A DNA stretch of 36,848 nt from positions 1 through 36,848 of the forward strand of contig QHXW01000165.1 in assembly GCA_003223115.1 (NCBI GenBank). Reading direction: 5' to 3'. Made by a program: the position numbers and the translations under genes. This document shows positions 25,356-34,097 of the stretch, piece by piece. Under the pieces are notes generated by a model, which ran no database searches, was not told the origin of the DNA, and saw nothing but the letters and a program-made list of their open reading frames with translations. Numbering within the stretch: the first letter of the stretch is position 1; the number at the start of each line of letters is the position of its first letter. This stretch comes from Acidobacteriota bacterium (GTDB taxonomy: Bacteria; Acidobacteriota; Terriglobia; Bryobacterales; Bryobacteraceae).

Positions 25356-26519
25356 CTAGCTGAGCTGACCTCGGAATCTCCAGATGCTCAACGTAAGAAG
25401 ACCCAATGTCAGGGCGGCGAGGCCAAAGAAGTTGGTCCAAAGATCGCCGAAACCGCTGCCCTTAATCAGGGACCCGCGCACAATGGTCGCAAGGTGATGG
25501 ATCGGGTTCAGGACGGTCAACGGCTGCATCCATTTCGGCATGCCCTCGACGGGGTTCAATGATCCGGACAGCGAGAACAGCAGCGGATTTACGAAAAATC
25601 CGAGTAGCATCGCCTGCTTCGCCGATTTGCTGAAGGACGCGATGGTCGTGCCCACCCCGATGCCGCACAAGAGACAGAGCGAGGCGCCGCAGGTGACCAG
25701 CGCAAAACTGCCATGAAACGGCACTCCGAAGGCGAACTTGATGAGAAGCATACATATCACGACCATGACCCACAACATGGCGAAGAGCGGCGCGATCTTG
25801 GCGATCACGATCTCCGCCGTGCTCGCCGGCAGCATCAGCAGTTGTTCGATGGTTCCGCGTTCGCGTTCACGAATCATCGTCGCTTCGGCGACGAGAGATG
25901 CATTGAGGAGCAGAGTCAGCCCGAATACTCCGGTTACCACAAACCAGGAGCCTTTCAGGCCGGGGTTGTAAAGAAAGGCCGGCTGCAATGAGACGAATCC
26001 ACGCCGACTCCCTGCGTCCCCCGACCTGAGCGCGGCGCTAAGCCGGCTGCTGCGCAGATCTGCATTGTAGGACTCAATGACGGACTCGGCGTAACCCTCG
26101 CTGATGGCAGCGGTGTTCGCGTTTACGCCGTTCAGGAGCACCTGCACGGTGCTGTCGGCGCCGCGCCTAAGATTGCGGCTGTAGTCGTAAGGCACGACCA
26201 TTCCGGCGCTGAGGTCACCTTTGCTCAACGCTTTCGCGAGTTCGCTCACTGAGCTGTACGTCGCAGTCAATCGAAAGCTCTTGCTCTCGCCGAGCGCATT
26301 GACCAACGCGCGGCTCTCAATCGATTGGTCATCGTCGACGACGCCGAGCTTCAGGTTCGTTACCGTGGCGCTAAGGGCAAAACCCAGCAATAGCAACTGA
26401 AGGGAGGGCTGGATGGTCATGGTGACCATGAGGCGGCTGTCGCGCCGAATTTGCGTGAACTCCTTGCCAATGAGGGCGAGAAGGCGATGATTGAAGATCA
26501 TGCGGATCGGATTGGTCAT
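25356..26519 (-). CDS. ABC-2 type export permease
   Basis: 387 residues: one N-terminal membrane segment, a periplasmic domain (about residues 45-170), then five membrane segments with the ABC-2 motif EATMIRERERGTIEQLLMLP near residue 215. The C-terminal part reads LNPIHHLATIVRGSLIKGSG. This is the YhhJ/YbhR-type layout. Its ATG follows the stop of the partner permease without a gap. The two permeases likely form a heterodimer powered by the double ATPase. Confidence 0.88.
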   Translation of the reverse strand: MTNPIRMIFNHRLLALIGKEFTQIRRDSRLMVTMTIQPSLQLLLLGFALSATVTNLKLGVVDDDQSIESRALVNALGESKSFRLTATYSSVSELAKALSKGDLSAGMVVPYDYSRNLRRGADSTVQVLLNGVNANTAAISEGYAESVIESYNADLRSSRLSAALRSGDAGSRRGFVSLQPAFLYNPGLKGSWFVVTGVFGLTLLLNASLVAEATMIRERERGTIEQLLMLPASTAEIVIAKIAPLFAMLWVMVVICMLLIKFAFGVPFHGSFALVTCGASLCLLCGIGVGTTIASFSKSAKQAMLLGFFVNPLLFSLSGSLNPVEGMPKWMQPLTVLNPIHHLATIVRGSLIKGSGFGDLWTNFFGLAALTLGLLTLSIWRFRGQLS

Positions 26520-27626
26520 TTAGGTCTCCAATTGCATCCGCCGCAGTTTTCCCCAGGCCAGCATGTAGAACAACCCTCCGATCGAGCCTATGCTCGCCAC
26601 CCGAGGCCACATGGCGGGCCAGCCGCCGCCCTGCAACAGCGCGTCGCGGACGATTTCGATGTAGTAGCGGCCCCAGACGATGTTCGAGATCCAGCGGATG
26701 CCTACAGGGATGTTCTCGACGGGAAAGACCAGACCTGCAAGTAAAAACACCAGCAGGAACCCGAACAGGGAGACGGCCTGCATCGCGGATGCCTGCTCAG
26801 GGATTGCCGCGCCCGCCATGGTCCCGAACGCGGCGACACAGAACATATACAAGACGGTCGCGATGAGGAATGGCGTTGGATCGCCGGCGAGACCAAGGCC
26901 GAAATACCCGAAGAGAAGAAGCATGAGCACGAACCATTGGGTGAGGCCGATGACCATGGAGGCCAGGATTTTCCCGAGCAGGAATTCATGCGCCGAGATG
27001 CTCGACACGTAGACCTGCAGGATGGTTTTCTCCTCTCCTTCTTTTGCCATCGCCAGCGCGGCGAGCAAAGGCGGAAACAGCGACAGATTCAGCACGAAGA
27101 TGCCAGGTGCATAGAACTTGTTGGAGGAACGCCCGGGGTTATACCAAAGTCGAACCGCGGCATGGACTGGGCCTTGTTGCGTGGGGCCTGCAGTGCCTTT
27201 GTTGTAGGCACTGGCGACCTGCTTCGCGTAGCCTGAAACAAGCTGTGCCGTGTTCGAATCGGAGCCGTCCACCAGCATCTGCACCGGCGACCTATAGCCA
27301 CGCGCCATGTCTCTGCCGAAGTTTTTGGGTATGATCAGCGCCGCCCGCGCGGCGTTCGCCTTGAATGCCGCCTCGGGATGTTCATCGACAGGCCACTCAA
27401 TGACGCGGAATGTGATTGAGGCCCGGAACGCATCGATGAATAGCCGGGAAGCGGTCGAGTCGTCGAGATCCTGAACAACGATGGGGAGATCATCCACGGT
27501 CAGCGAGAGCGACACAGACAGGGGAATGAGCAACATCACAGGAATGCCGAGGGCCATGAGCATCGCCCGCTTGTCCCGAATGACCTGAATCAACTCCTTG
27601 CGCGCCTGCTCAAGTATGCGCCTCAT
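26520..27626 (-). CDS. ABC-2 type export permease
   Basis: 368 residues from ATG at 27626 (MRRILEQARKELIQVIRDKR), chosen over upstream in-frame codons because AAGGA lies six bases before it and it clears the ATPase stop by 25 bp. N-terminal membrane segment, periplasmic domain with LPIVVQDLDDSTASRLFIDAF, and the ABC-2 signature (AMAKEGEEKTILQVYVSSIS) followed by five membrane segments. Paralogous to the next gene. Part of a YhiI/YhiH/YhhJ-like exporter. Confidence 0.87.
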   Translation of the reverse strand: MRRILEQARKELIQVIRDKRAMLMALGIPVMLLIPLSVSLSLTVDDLPIVVQDLDDSTASRLFIDAFRASITFRVIEWPVDEHPEAAFKANAARAALIIPKNFGRDMARGYRSPVQMLVDGSDSNTAQLVSGYAKQVASAYNKGTAGPTQQGPVHAAVRLWYNPGRSSNKFYAPGIFVLNLSLFPPLLAALAMAKEGEEKTILQVYVSSISAHEFLLGKILASMVIGLTQWFVLMLLLFGYFGLGLAGDPTPFLIATVLYMFCVAAFGTMAGAAIPEQASAMQAVSLFGFLLVFLLAGLVFPVENIPVGIRWISNIVWGRYYIEIVRDALLQGGGWPAMWPRVASIGSIGGLFYMLAWGKLRRMQLET

Positions 27627-27651
27627 ATCAGTCCTTGTGTGTCTCTGGGGA

Positions 27652-29643
27652 TCATTCTTCTGCTCCAATCTTGCCTTCGAGCCGAGCCTTCTCGACAATG
27701 CTGATGAACACATCTTCCAGTGAAAACCGGGCCTCACGGACTTGGAGCACGCGAATTCCGAACGCATTCAGTTTCGCGGTCGTCGCCTGCTCCGCGGCGC
27801 GTGCATCGTCTTCGGTAATCACGTGAAGCCGCTCACCGAAGAGCGCAACGCGCCATCGCTCGCCGTCGATTCTTAAGAAATCCGCGGCGCGTTGCGGCTG
27901 ATCGACCACGTACTCGAGCACATGTCCGCTCTGGGCTGCCTTGATCTGGGCCGGGCTCCCTTCGGCCACGAGTTCGCCTGCCACCATGAGACCGAGCCGG
28001 TTGCACTGCTCCGCCTCTTCGAGGTAGTGCGTCGTCACCAGCACGGCAGCACCCCGGTCGGCAAGTTCGTTAATCATCGACCAGAACGCGCGTCGCGCCA
28101 GGGGATCAACGCCCGAGGTGGGCTCGTCGAGGAACAGCACGCTCGGTTCGTGCATGATCGCCGAGCCAAAGGCAACGCGCTGCTTCCAGCCACCCGGCAA
28201 GCTGCCCGTCATTTGGTCCTGCTTGCCGTCCAGGCCTGAAAACGAGAGTATCCAGCGCATCTTCTCCGGCCGGTCCTGGTGCGGAACGCCGTAGACGGAG
28301 GAGAAGAAATCCAGGTTTTCCGCGATGGTCAGGTCGTCATACAACGAAAACTTCTGCGACATATATCCGATCTGCTGCCGCACGTCAGCGGATCGAAGAC
28401 TGCCGCGCTTTCCCGCAAGCTGCATTTCGCCCTGTGTGGGCGGAAGCAGCCCGCAGAGCATCTTGATGGTCGTGGTCTTTCCAGCTCCGTTGGCGCCCAG
28501 CAGCCCATAAATCTCTCCGTACCGGATCTGCAAGTGGACTTTCCGGACCGCGGTAAAGGCGCCAAATTCCTTGTTGAGGCCCCGCGCGCCGATGGCGACT
28601 TGCCCGTGAAGGCCACCGTGGTCGAGGCGGTGAGGAAAAGGCACGGCGTGGATCTCCTCGCCGAGTTGTCGCAGTGTCGCGACGAAGACATTCTCCAGCG
28701 TAGGTGTATCGGAGCGGAGTTCCGCGATGTCGAGGCCCGCCGCCGCCATGCGTTCCGTGACGATCCCTTTAGCCTCTTCCGGGCGTTTCACCAGGAGATC
28801 GAGGCGATCGCCGAAGCGTTGAACGTCCGCAATTGAACCGTCGCCCGCATGTTCCGAAAGCATGCGCTCCGTCTCGGCGAGTTGAGGTGTAAAGAGTTCC
28901 AGGCGGACGAGCCCGAGGCTGCTCCGCAGTTCCTCCGGCGTCGCTATCTGTCGAATAGTGCCCGCATGGATCAGCGCGACGCGATGGCAGCGTTCGGCTT
29001 CGTCGAGATACGGTGTGGAGACGAGAATTGTCAGCCCCTCTGCTGCGAGGTGGGCCAGCGCGTCCCAAAACTCGCGCCTCGAGACCGGATCAACTCCGGT
29101 GGTCGGCTCATCCAGCAACAGGACCCCCGGCTCGGGCACGAGTGCGCAGACGAGCGCAAGCTTTTGCTTCATGCCGCCGCTCAGACGCCCAGCCAGCCTG
29201 TCCCTGAAGCGCAGCATGTCAAATTTTTCAAGGTAGGGCTGGCTTCTTCGCTCAATTTCACGTGGGTCGATGCCCCGCAACACGCCGGCGTAACGAATGT
29301 TCTCGGCGACGGTGAGGTCGGGGTAGAGCGTAAATCCCTGTGTCAGATAACCGCTCTGCGAGCGCATCTGACGGGCGGGCCGGCCCAGAACATCAGCGGC
29401 GCCTGAGCTTGCTTCCATGACGCCAGCGAGGACTTGGAACGTTGAAGTCTTACCTGCGCCGTCCGGCCCGATGAGGCCGAAGATCTCGCCCTTGTGGACA
29501 TCGAAGCTGATACCGCGAACCGCCTCGGTATCGCCGTACTTCTTCCAGAGAGCCTTCACTTGGATGGCCGCCCCGGAGGAAGGCGGCCATCCCTCGCCGT
29601 AGGACCCCCAACTGTCTACGGCGATCATTTTGCGGGCGGTCAC
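27652..29643 (-). CDS. Fused double ABC ATPase (RbbA/YhiH-like N part)
   Basis: 663 residues with two complete nucleotide-binding domains. First: Walker A GPDGAGKTS (residues 59-67), Q-loop SGYLTQGFTLYPDLTV, signature LSGGMKQKLAL, Walker B VLLLDEPTTGVDP. Second: Walker A GANGAGKTTT, Q-loop GYMSQKFSLYDDLTI, signature LPGGWKQRVAF (Ser replaced by Pro), Walker B VLFLDEPTSGVDP. It lacks the membrane part of RbbA, which is supplied by the two separate permeases. GTG at 29643 overlaps the fusion-protein stop (GTGA); an ATG five codons later is an alternative. Confidence 0.9.
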   Translation of the reverse strand: MTARKMIAVDSWGSYGEGWPPSSGAAIQVKALWKKYGDTEAVRGISFDVHKGEIFGLIGPDGAGKTSTFQVLAGVMEASSGAADVLGRPARQMRSQSGYLTQGFTLYPDLTVAENIRYAGVLRGIDPREIERRSQPYLEKFDMLRFRDRLAGRLSGGMKQKLALVCALVPEPGVLLLDEPTTGVDPVSRREFWDALAHLAAEGLTILVSTPYLDEAERCHRVALIHAGTIRQIATPEELRSSLGLVRLELFTPQLAETERMLSEHAGDGSIADVQRFGDRLDLLVKRPEEAKGIVTERMAAAGLDIAELRSDTPTLENVFVATLRQLGEEIHAVPFPHRLDHGGLHGQVAIGARGLNKEFGAFTAVRKVHLQIRYGEIYGLLGANGAGKTTTIKMLCGLLPPTQGEMQLAGKRGSLRSADVRQQIGYMSQKFSLYDDLTIAENLDFFSSVYGVPHQDRPEKMRWILSFSGLDGKQDQMTGSLPGGWKQRVAFGSAIMHEPSVLFLDEPTSGVDPLARRAFWSMINELADRGAAVLVTTHYLEEAEQCNRLGLMVAGELVAEGSPAQIKAAQSGHVLEYVVDQPQRAADFLRIDGERWRVALFGERLHVITEDDARAAEQATTAKLNAFGIRVLQVREARFSLEDVFISIVEKARLEGKIGAEE

Positions 29644-30946
29644 TTTGAAGACCTTTGGGCCGGCCAGGAATCGCCCTCGACAAGGACTTCGCCGTCCGCG
29701 GGCATTCCCGGTTTGGCGAATCCGATGCCGTCCCTAAGCTGCAGCTTTACGCCCACAACCTGTTTCACACGGTCATCCTGAAAATAGGTGTTTTCAGGCG
29801 TGAAGGTCGCTCGCGGATCGATTCGGAGGACATAAGCGGCGATGGGCCGGTCCGGTTGCGAGTCGAGATAAATCCGAGCGGCCTGCCCAATCTTGACGCG
29901 TCCGATACGCCCTTCGGGAATGAAGCCGCGAAGATACACCTTCGTCAAATCGAGCAGGGTAACGATTGCGGTTCCGGCCTGTATGACTTCGCCGGGTTCG
30001 CAGTTCGTGTCAGAACGGTTCCGGTGAACGGCGCGGTGACTGTCAAATCCTGAAGGTTCGCCCGTGCTTCGACGAGCTCCGCGCGCGCTTGGGCCGCGTT
30101 CGCTATGGCGCTGGCAATCTCCGCGTGCTGCTGAGCAATCTGCTTTCGGATCGCCGAGGTCTGCGCCCTCCGGATCGCCGTATTGGCGACATTGGCCCTT
30201 GCAGTCGTCAATGCTCCCTTCGTCGCCTCGATCCTTCGTTTGGCGGCGGCCACTGCGGCGGCCTGTTGATCGGCATTGGCCACCGCCTCTTTCCCCTGGC
30301 GTTCGGAGACAGCGCCGGTCTGCGCCAGACGCGTGTAGGCCTCTTTGTCGAACGCGGCCAATTGAAATGAAGCCTCCTGGCGTGCCAGATCCGACTCGGC
30401 AGCCGCGAGGTCCGCTTCTGCCTGGCTCACGCGCCCCTGCGCGTCGACCGTGGCCTGCTCGGTCTGCAGTTGGCTCTGCCGAATTTGCGCTTCGAGAACG
30501 TCAATTTGTGCTTTGGCCGCCTTGGTTCTGGCTTCCGCGCCTTCGACAGCCCCGCGCGCCTGTTCTTCGCGCGCTCGAACCTGTTGATCGTCGAGCACAG
30601 CAAGGATCTGCCCGGCGTTGACGCTGTCTCCCTCGCGAACGCGGACTTCAAGTATCCGACCGCTGGTCTTTGGCGCGACGGCTGAATCGTCGCCTTCGAT
30701 TCTTCCGCTGAGCTCAATGATTCGATCCGAGCCGTTGCCGCGGTGAAAGATGCTCGAAACGGTAGCCCACTTTGCCCAGGCCACGACCCCGGCGAATCCA
30801 AGTAAGACGACGAGCGCGAGCGTGTGGAGCACCTTTCTATTCGGCGGGCCAGACGCCGGCTCGTCCGGCCCGTTGTCCGGCTGGCTCACCGTCCTGCCGA
30901 GAACCTCGTCTCCCCTCACGGCGTCTCCCGTCGTTCTTTTGTTCAT
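29640..30946 (-). pseudogene. HlyD-type membrane fusion protein with one frameshift
   Basis: The upstream frame (from 30946) encodes a cytosolic tail, one membrane helix (LHTLALVVLLGFAGVVAWA), a lipoyl half (AVAPKTSGRILEVRVREGDSVNAGQILAVLDDQQV), a long Ala/Glu/Arg coiled coil and the start of the second lipoyl half (LTVTAPFTGTVLTRT). At 30000-30001 one base appears lost: the expected continuation EPGEVIQAGTAIVTLLDLTKVYL is in another frame, running to 29640 with beta-barrel sequence. As read, the product stops after SYRPEPQSLPCSI and lacks its barrel. It is the first gene of the export operon. All downstream genes look intact, so a sequence error is possible. Confidence 0.8.
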
Positions 30947-30964
30947 AAGTTAGTTACCTGACTT
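30947..30964 (-). promoter_or_regulatory. TetR-type operator overlapping the MFP start
   Basis: AAGTTAG-TTAC-CTGACTT is an inverted repeat with one mismatch, ending at the base before the MFP ATG. Its AAGTTAG half equals that of the site in front of the tetR gene (32907-32925), and the second half is similar. Binding would block transcription or ribosome access to the export operon. Confidence 0.55.
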
Positions 30965-31038
30965 TTTAGCCTGCCAGAGACTGGTGTCAGGCCTTGGTTT
31001 GAGCAACCTAATCCAATCTTTGCGGCCAACGACCGCCC

Positions 31039-31582
31039 TTAGGCAGTGCTCCCTTGGGCGGACTGCTGCGGCCGCTGGCGATTCCGCGTCAGATGCGGCA
31101 CGATGCCGAGCAGACGCTCGATGACCATCAGTTGAGCCCGGTGGTGAATTTCATGCTCCTTGCTGCCGATCAGCATCTCGAAGCGGCTTTTGTCGCCTGG
31201 ACCGGCACCCCCGCGTGTTACGAATTCGACCGCCTGTGCTTCCGGGAGCCTCTCTACCCAATCGCACCAGCGATCCCCGCCGTCCTGCAGCGCTGCCACG
31301 ATGTCAGCTTTGGGAGGCGCACTTTTTTCGTTGGTCGGAACTCCGGCGAAGAACTCCCGGAAATCAAATCCTTCCATCGAGGTGCGCTTTTGCTCCGCGT
31401 GAATGTGAAGATCGAACAGCGTCATGGAAGCCATGTGAAGAAGCGGTTTCGCGCACGGAACGGCCGCCCTGTGTCGGCCGGTAGTCGTACTGATCTTCAG
31501 GTATGTCCTCGGCAATCGCAATCGTGTTCTTGCGGACGACGCGCATACTGTCCGCGAGCTGCTTCGGTGTGTATAGGTTCAT
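31039..31582 (-). pseudogene. DinB-family protein with one frameshift
   Basis: DinB/YfiT-like four-helix protein with putative metal-binding histidines. ATG at 31582 (MNLYTPKQLADSMRVV) follows GGAGACGAGAGAGAG. The frame holds to GRSVRET, where one extra base at 31444 shifts the reading. The expected LLHMASMTLFDLHIHAEQ continues in the next frame to KEHEIHHRAQLMVIERLLG and a stop at 31039. His in LLHMA and in HEIHHRAQ are the family's metal ligands. Without the extra base a protein of about 180 residues would result. Such proteins are linked to thiol- or stress-related chemistry; the specific role is unknown. Confidence 0.75.
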
Positions 31583-31619
31583 CTCTCTCTCGTCTCCTAA
31601 AAACCTCGTCTGGCCACGC

Positions 31620-32177
31620 CTACTGAAGTTTCGCCAAACGCGCGTTTGCAGTATCCCTTGTGATCCCGTCCTCACTGAAGCGAAGGTCGCTGAAGGTGAG
31701 CGGCCCACCGATCTGCTGGTGGTTGTAATGGTGTTCCGAAACAACGTGCCCCGCCCGCCATCTTCGACGAGAGCACCACGTCACCCTGCAATTTGCGCCT
31801 GTCACGCCGCGAAGTTCCAGCGTCCATGCGCTATGCGTCTCATCCGATCGATCGCCTTTGATCGGGCTCAACTGAATCGAAACCGAAAGGCCGCCTATCT
31901 CGGCGAACACGTGAAGCGGAACAAGTAAACCCGCGAGCCGCGCACGGACCGCGGCCTTTCCCTCCACCGGTTCCTTCAGTCCGTCAGCGGTTGCATGAAT
32001 GTCGTCAGCGTAGAAGTGATCGAAGATGTCGAGGTACTCTTCATAGCTTTCGCTGATCTCCGCTGCCAGGATCGCACCGTTCAATGCACGCTCGGAAGCG
32101 GCGATCGCTGGCCTCAAATCGCTTGAATTGTTTATGCTTTCGGTGACGTCAGTGATGAGACTTATTGGTTTTTCCAT
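31620..32177 (-). CDS. SnoaL/NTF2-like protein
   Basis: 185 residues, no signal peptide. The sequence fits a SnoaL-like NTF2 fold: an N-terminal helix followed by YEEYLDIFDHFYADDIHATADG, a central sheet and VTWCSRRRWRAGHVVSEHHYNHQQIGGPL. It lies 37 bp upstream of the DinB gene and in the same direction. The function of such proteins ranges from isomerases to binding proteins and cannot be assigned here. Confidence 0.7.
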   Translation of the reverse strand: MEKPISLITDVTESINNSSDLRPAIAASERALNGAILAAEISESYEEYLDIFDHFYADDIHATADGLKEPVEGKAAVRARLAGLLVPLHVFAEIGGLSVSIQLSPIKGDRSDETHSAWTLELRGVTGANCRVTWCSRRRWRAGHVVSEHHYNHQQIGGPLTFSDLRFSEDGITRDTANARLAKLQ

Positions 32178-32291
32178 GTCGACCGCCTCGATTCGTTGCC
32201 CGTATCAGACCTAAGCGCTTGCGCCTGGGGATTTTTCCTAACCATTACGAAACCTCGCTGGGCGATTTCTGGTGGTGGCTCCATCTGCCTT

Positions 32292-32323
32292 GCCGTTTAG
32301 ATGTTCATCAACATCTATACGGC
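32292..32323. promoter_or_regulatory. 32-base two-part palindrome upstream of the SnoaL gene
   Basis: GCCGT-(TT)-AGATGTT-CATC-AACATCT-(AT)-ACGGC: a perfect seven-pair inner arm and a perfect five-pair outer arm. It sits 10 bp after the tetR stop and 115 bp before the SnoaL start. There is no T-run on the downstream side for either strand, so it is more likely an operator or structured leader than a terminator. Confidence 0.45.
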
Positions 32324-32332
32324 TCAAAAAAA

Positions 32333-32899
32333 TCATAGGACGGTCCTGATCCAATCCTTAAGCCGCTTTACCTCCATCACAATCAGATCGGGGTCGTTAA
32401 AGCCGTACGCCACTGCAGCCATACCCTGAAAGGCGCAAAAGAGGTGCACCGCGAGTTCTCGTGAATCCTTTTGGTGGCCAGCGGCCCGGAACTGCTCCTC
32501 AATCCAGCCCATGGGCTCGGTGAAAAGCTCCGCGGATTTTTTCGCGAGAGCGCCGCCCTCTTTATGCAACTCTGCACACAGGCCGCCAAGTGGACATCCT
32601 CCTCGCGCAAGCTCCTCCTTGTTGCGTTGAATGCTGTCCACGAAAGCAAACAGCCGCTCCCTTGGAGAACTTAACCGGTCCATTTCAGCCTTGAATGCTC
32701 GAATCTCCTCCAGGCGCCGGTCCACAACAGCCTCGCCCAGTTCTTCTTTGGTCTTGAAGTAGTAGTAAACATTGCCTACGGGGACGTGGGCGGCATTGGC
32801 GATGTCGGCCAGGCTGCTCTCTCTGAAACCGTCCCTATACGCCAGCTTCATAGCCGTCTCAACGAGCCTTGTCCGCTTGTCCGTTTGTGTTTTCCCCAT
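32333..32899 (-). CDS. TetR/AcrR-family transcriptional regulator
   Basis: 188 residues. The N-terminal helix-turn-helix is typical: TRLVETAMKLAYRDGFRESS, then DIANAAHVPVGNVYYYFKTKEEL (residues about 12-58). The ligand domain contains GGCPLGGLCAEL with two Cys six residues apart, which in related regulators may sense electrophiles (inference). The palindrome eight bases upstream of the start suggests autoregulation. Similar sites precede the ABC-export operon and the IS110-split DUF4440 unit, so this is the likely local repressor. Confidence 0.88.
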   Translation of the reverse strand: MGKTQTDKRTRLVETAMKLAYRDGFRESSLADIANAAHVPVGNVYYYFKTKEELGEAVVDRRLEEIRAFKAEMDRLSSPRERLFAFVDSIQRNKEELARGGCPLGGLCAELHKEGGALAKKSAELFTEPMGWIEEQFRAAGHQKDSRELAVHLFCAFQGMAAVAYGFNDPDLIVMEVKRLKDWIRTVL

Positions 32900-32906
32900 A
32901 TCCGTT

Positions 32907-32925
32907 TAAGTTAGTTGACTAACTA
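32907..32925 (-). promoter_or_regulatory. TetR-type operator at the tetR promoter
   Basis: AGTTAGT-TG-ACTAACT is a perfect 16-bp palindrome (32909-32924) within AAGTTAG-TTGA-CTAACTA. It is the strongest of three related sites in the window (others at 30947-30964 and 35357-35372). Confidence 0.65.
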
Positions 32926-33221
32926 TCATTACGATACACCCCCATCGCGGCCTTGTCAACCCCAACCGTCGGTCAGTAGTGATCGTCGCGCTACGCAAGT
33001 GGGGAGAAGGCCATTTCTTCCGTGAACACCATTCAGTCTTGGTTCGATCGCTATAAGAACCAGCCTCTTCGAAAAATCCCTCAAAAAATGGGACGCGAAT
33101 GGCTGCACCGCACCAGCAGATGGTGTCTGCGAAACCACACGCACGCCGGCTTGATCCTCCGGCATGCGTGTAGCGATTACCTCGCCGACATGAATGGAAT
33201 GGGTCGCACGTATTCTCGGCG
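32926..33221. other. Gene-free stretch upstream of tetR
   Basis: About 296 bases. Minus-strand frames such as MPEDQAGVRVVSQTPSAG (from 33165) are open for 69 codons but lack a ribosome binding site and a family I can name. They may be the remains of a gene. It presumably contains the tetR promoter. Confidence 0.4.
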
Positions 33222-33827
33222 CTAGTCTTTAGACGTGGAGGACTTGAACATGTTCGACGGCGGCGCGGCCGCGAAATGCGCGCGCCCATCCTGGATCAGC
33301 CATTTGTCGCCGTGGCGAACGGCCACGTAGAAAAAGTTGACCGGTACCACGGGGATAATCGTCCCATCTGGATCGGTGACATTGCGCACGGTAAGAAGCG
33401 CGTCGACGACCGCGACATCGGTTTTGATGAAGCGGACCCGGTAGTTGGAGAACGCCGCCTGCGTGCTGCCGTTGACGGCTTGCTGCGCCTCGGGACCGAA
33501 GTCCTTCGCCATTTCAACCCGCCCTTGCAGAAAGTCACCCTGCGGCGTCACGAAGGTTCCGTCTTCAGCGAATGTGGATGCTCGGAGTTCGGCGTTCTTC
33601 TGAACGAAAGCGTTGGCAAAGGTATCTCCGAGCGCGCGAACGGCTGTTTCGTCTTGAGTCTCGCCGGCACTCGCGGAGCCAGTCGCACCGATGACGAACG
33701 CACATGCGAGAGATGCTAAGCCGACACGCTGCATCAGGCCTCGGAGCGCTGACTTGGTCTTCTGAGGTGGTGAATCGATGGTGTGAGCTGCGATCAAAGC
33801 AGCTCGGTACGTTTGTGGGTTTTTCAT
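33222..33827 (-). CDS. Exported SgcJ/DUF4440-like (NTF2-fold) protein
   Basis: 201 residues. ATG at 33827 follows AGGAGAAAGAA. The long N-terminal region has a hydrophobic segment (LASLACAFVIGATGSASAG) at about residues 37-55, consistent with a late signal peptide; an internal start is possible. The mature part, DETAVRALGDTFANAFVQKN to ADGTFVTPQGDFLQGRVEM-like and KWLIQDGRAHF, is a DUF4440/SnoaL fold of the SgcJ/EcaC type. The IS110 element ends within its ribosome-binding region, separating it from an operator-like site at 35.36 kb. Confidence 0.75.
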   Translation of the reverse strand: MKNPQTYRAALIAAHTIDSPPQKTKSALRGLMQRVGLASLACAFVIGATGSASAGETQDETAVRALGDTFANAFVQKNAELRASTFAEDGTFVTPQGDFLQGRVEMAKDFGPEAQQAVNGSTQAAFSNYRVRFIKTDVAVVDALLTVRNVTDPDGTIIPVVPVNFFYVAVRHGDKWLIQDGRAHFAAAPPSNMFKSSTSKD

Positions 33828-33867
33828 TTCTTTCTCCTATGATGTTTTGTCTACTGTCATCTGGTTC

Positions 33868-33885
33868 TCGTCTTTCGCAAGACGA
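33868..33885. repeat. 7-bp hairpin with TCGC loop near the IS right end
   Basis: TCGTCTT-TCGC-AAGACGA is a perfect stem-loop between the long inverted repeat and the right boundary of the IS. It could form in the RNA leader of the DUF4440 gene or in the element's 3' region. Confidence 0.6.
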
Positions 33886-33897
33886 AGAAACTGTTCT

Positions 33898-34064
33898 GTC
33901 TCTGGTTCCCGGCGGAGCCGTCCGTCGCGAATGATCCTCAGGCACAACGGCGCAAAGGGGGCAAGGGCGCGCCGGTGTTTGCCGCGGCGGAGCGGACCCT
34001 TGCCGCCGAGCACCGTTGTGCGACCGCAAGCTCGACGACGGACGGCGCAGCGGGAACCAGAGAC
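33898..34064. repeat. 167-nt multi-stem inverted repeat downstream of the IS110 gene
   Basis: Nested perfect stems: GTCTCTGGTTCCC (33898-33910) with 34052-34064; GCCGTCCGTCG (33917-33927) with 34036-34046; GCACAACGG (33942-33950) with 34013-34021; GGCAAGGG (33960-33967) with 33997-34004; and an apical CGCCGG/CCGCGGCG hairpin. The internal loops are nearly symmetric (6/5, 14/14, 9/8). The stems total over 40 pairs without mismatch, implying selection or very recent origin. It lies between the recombinase stop and the right end of the element. Confidence 0.85.
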
Positions 34065-34097
34065 CTGGATTCCCGGTGGTGGGTTTCCCGAGCGTTT

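Noticed and set aside
32906-33289. 127-codon minus-strand frame between tetR and the DUF4440 gene
   Set aside because: It overlaps the end of the DUF4440 gene and the tetR operator, is Arg/Ser/Cys rich and has no start signal.
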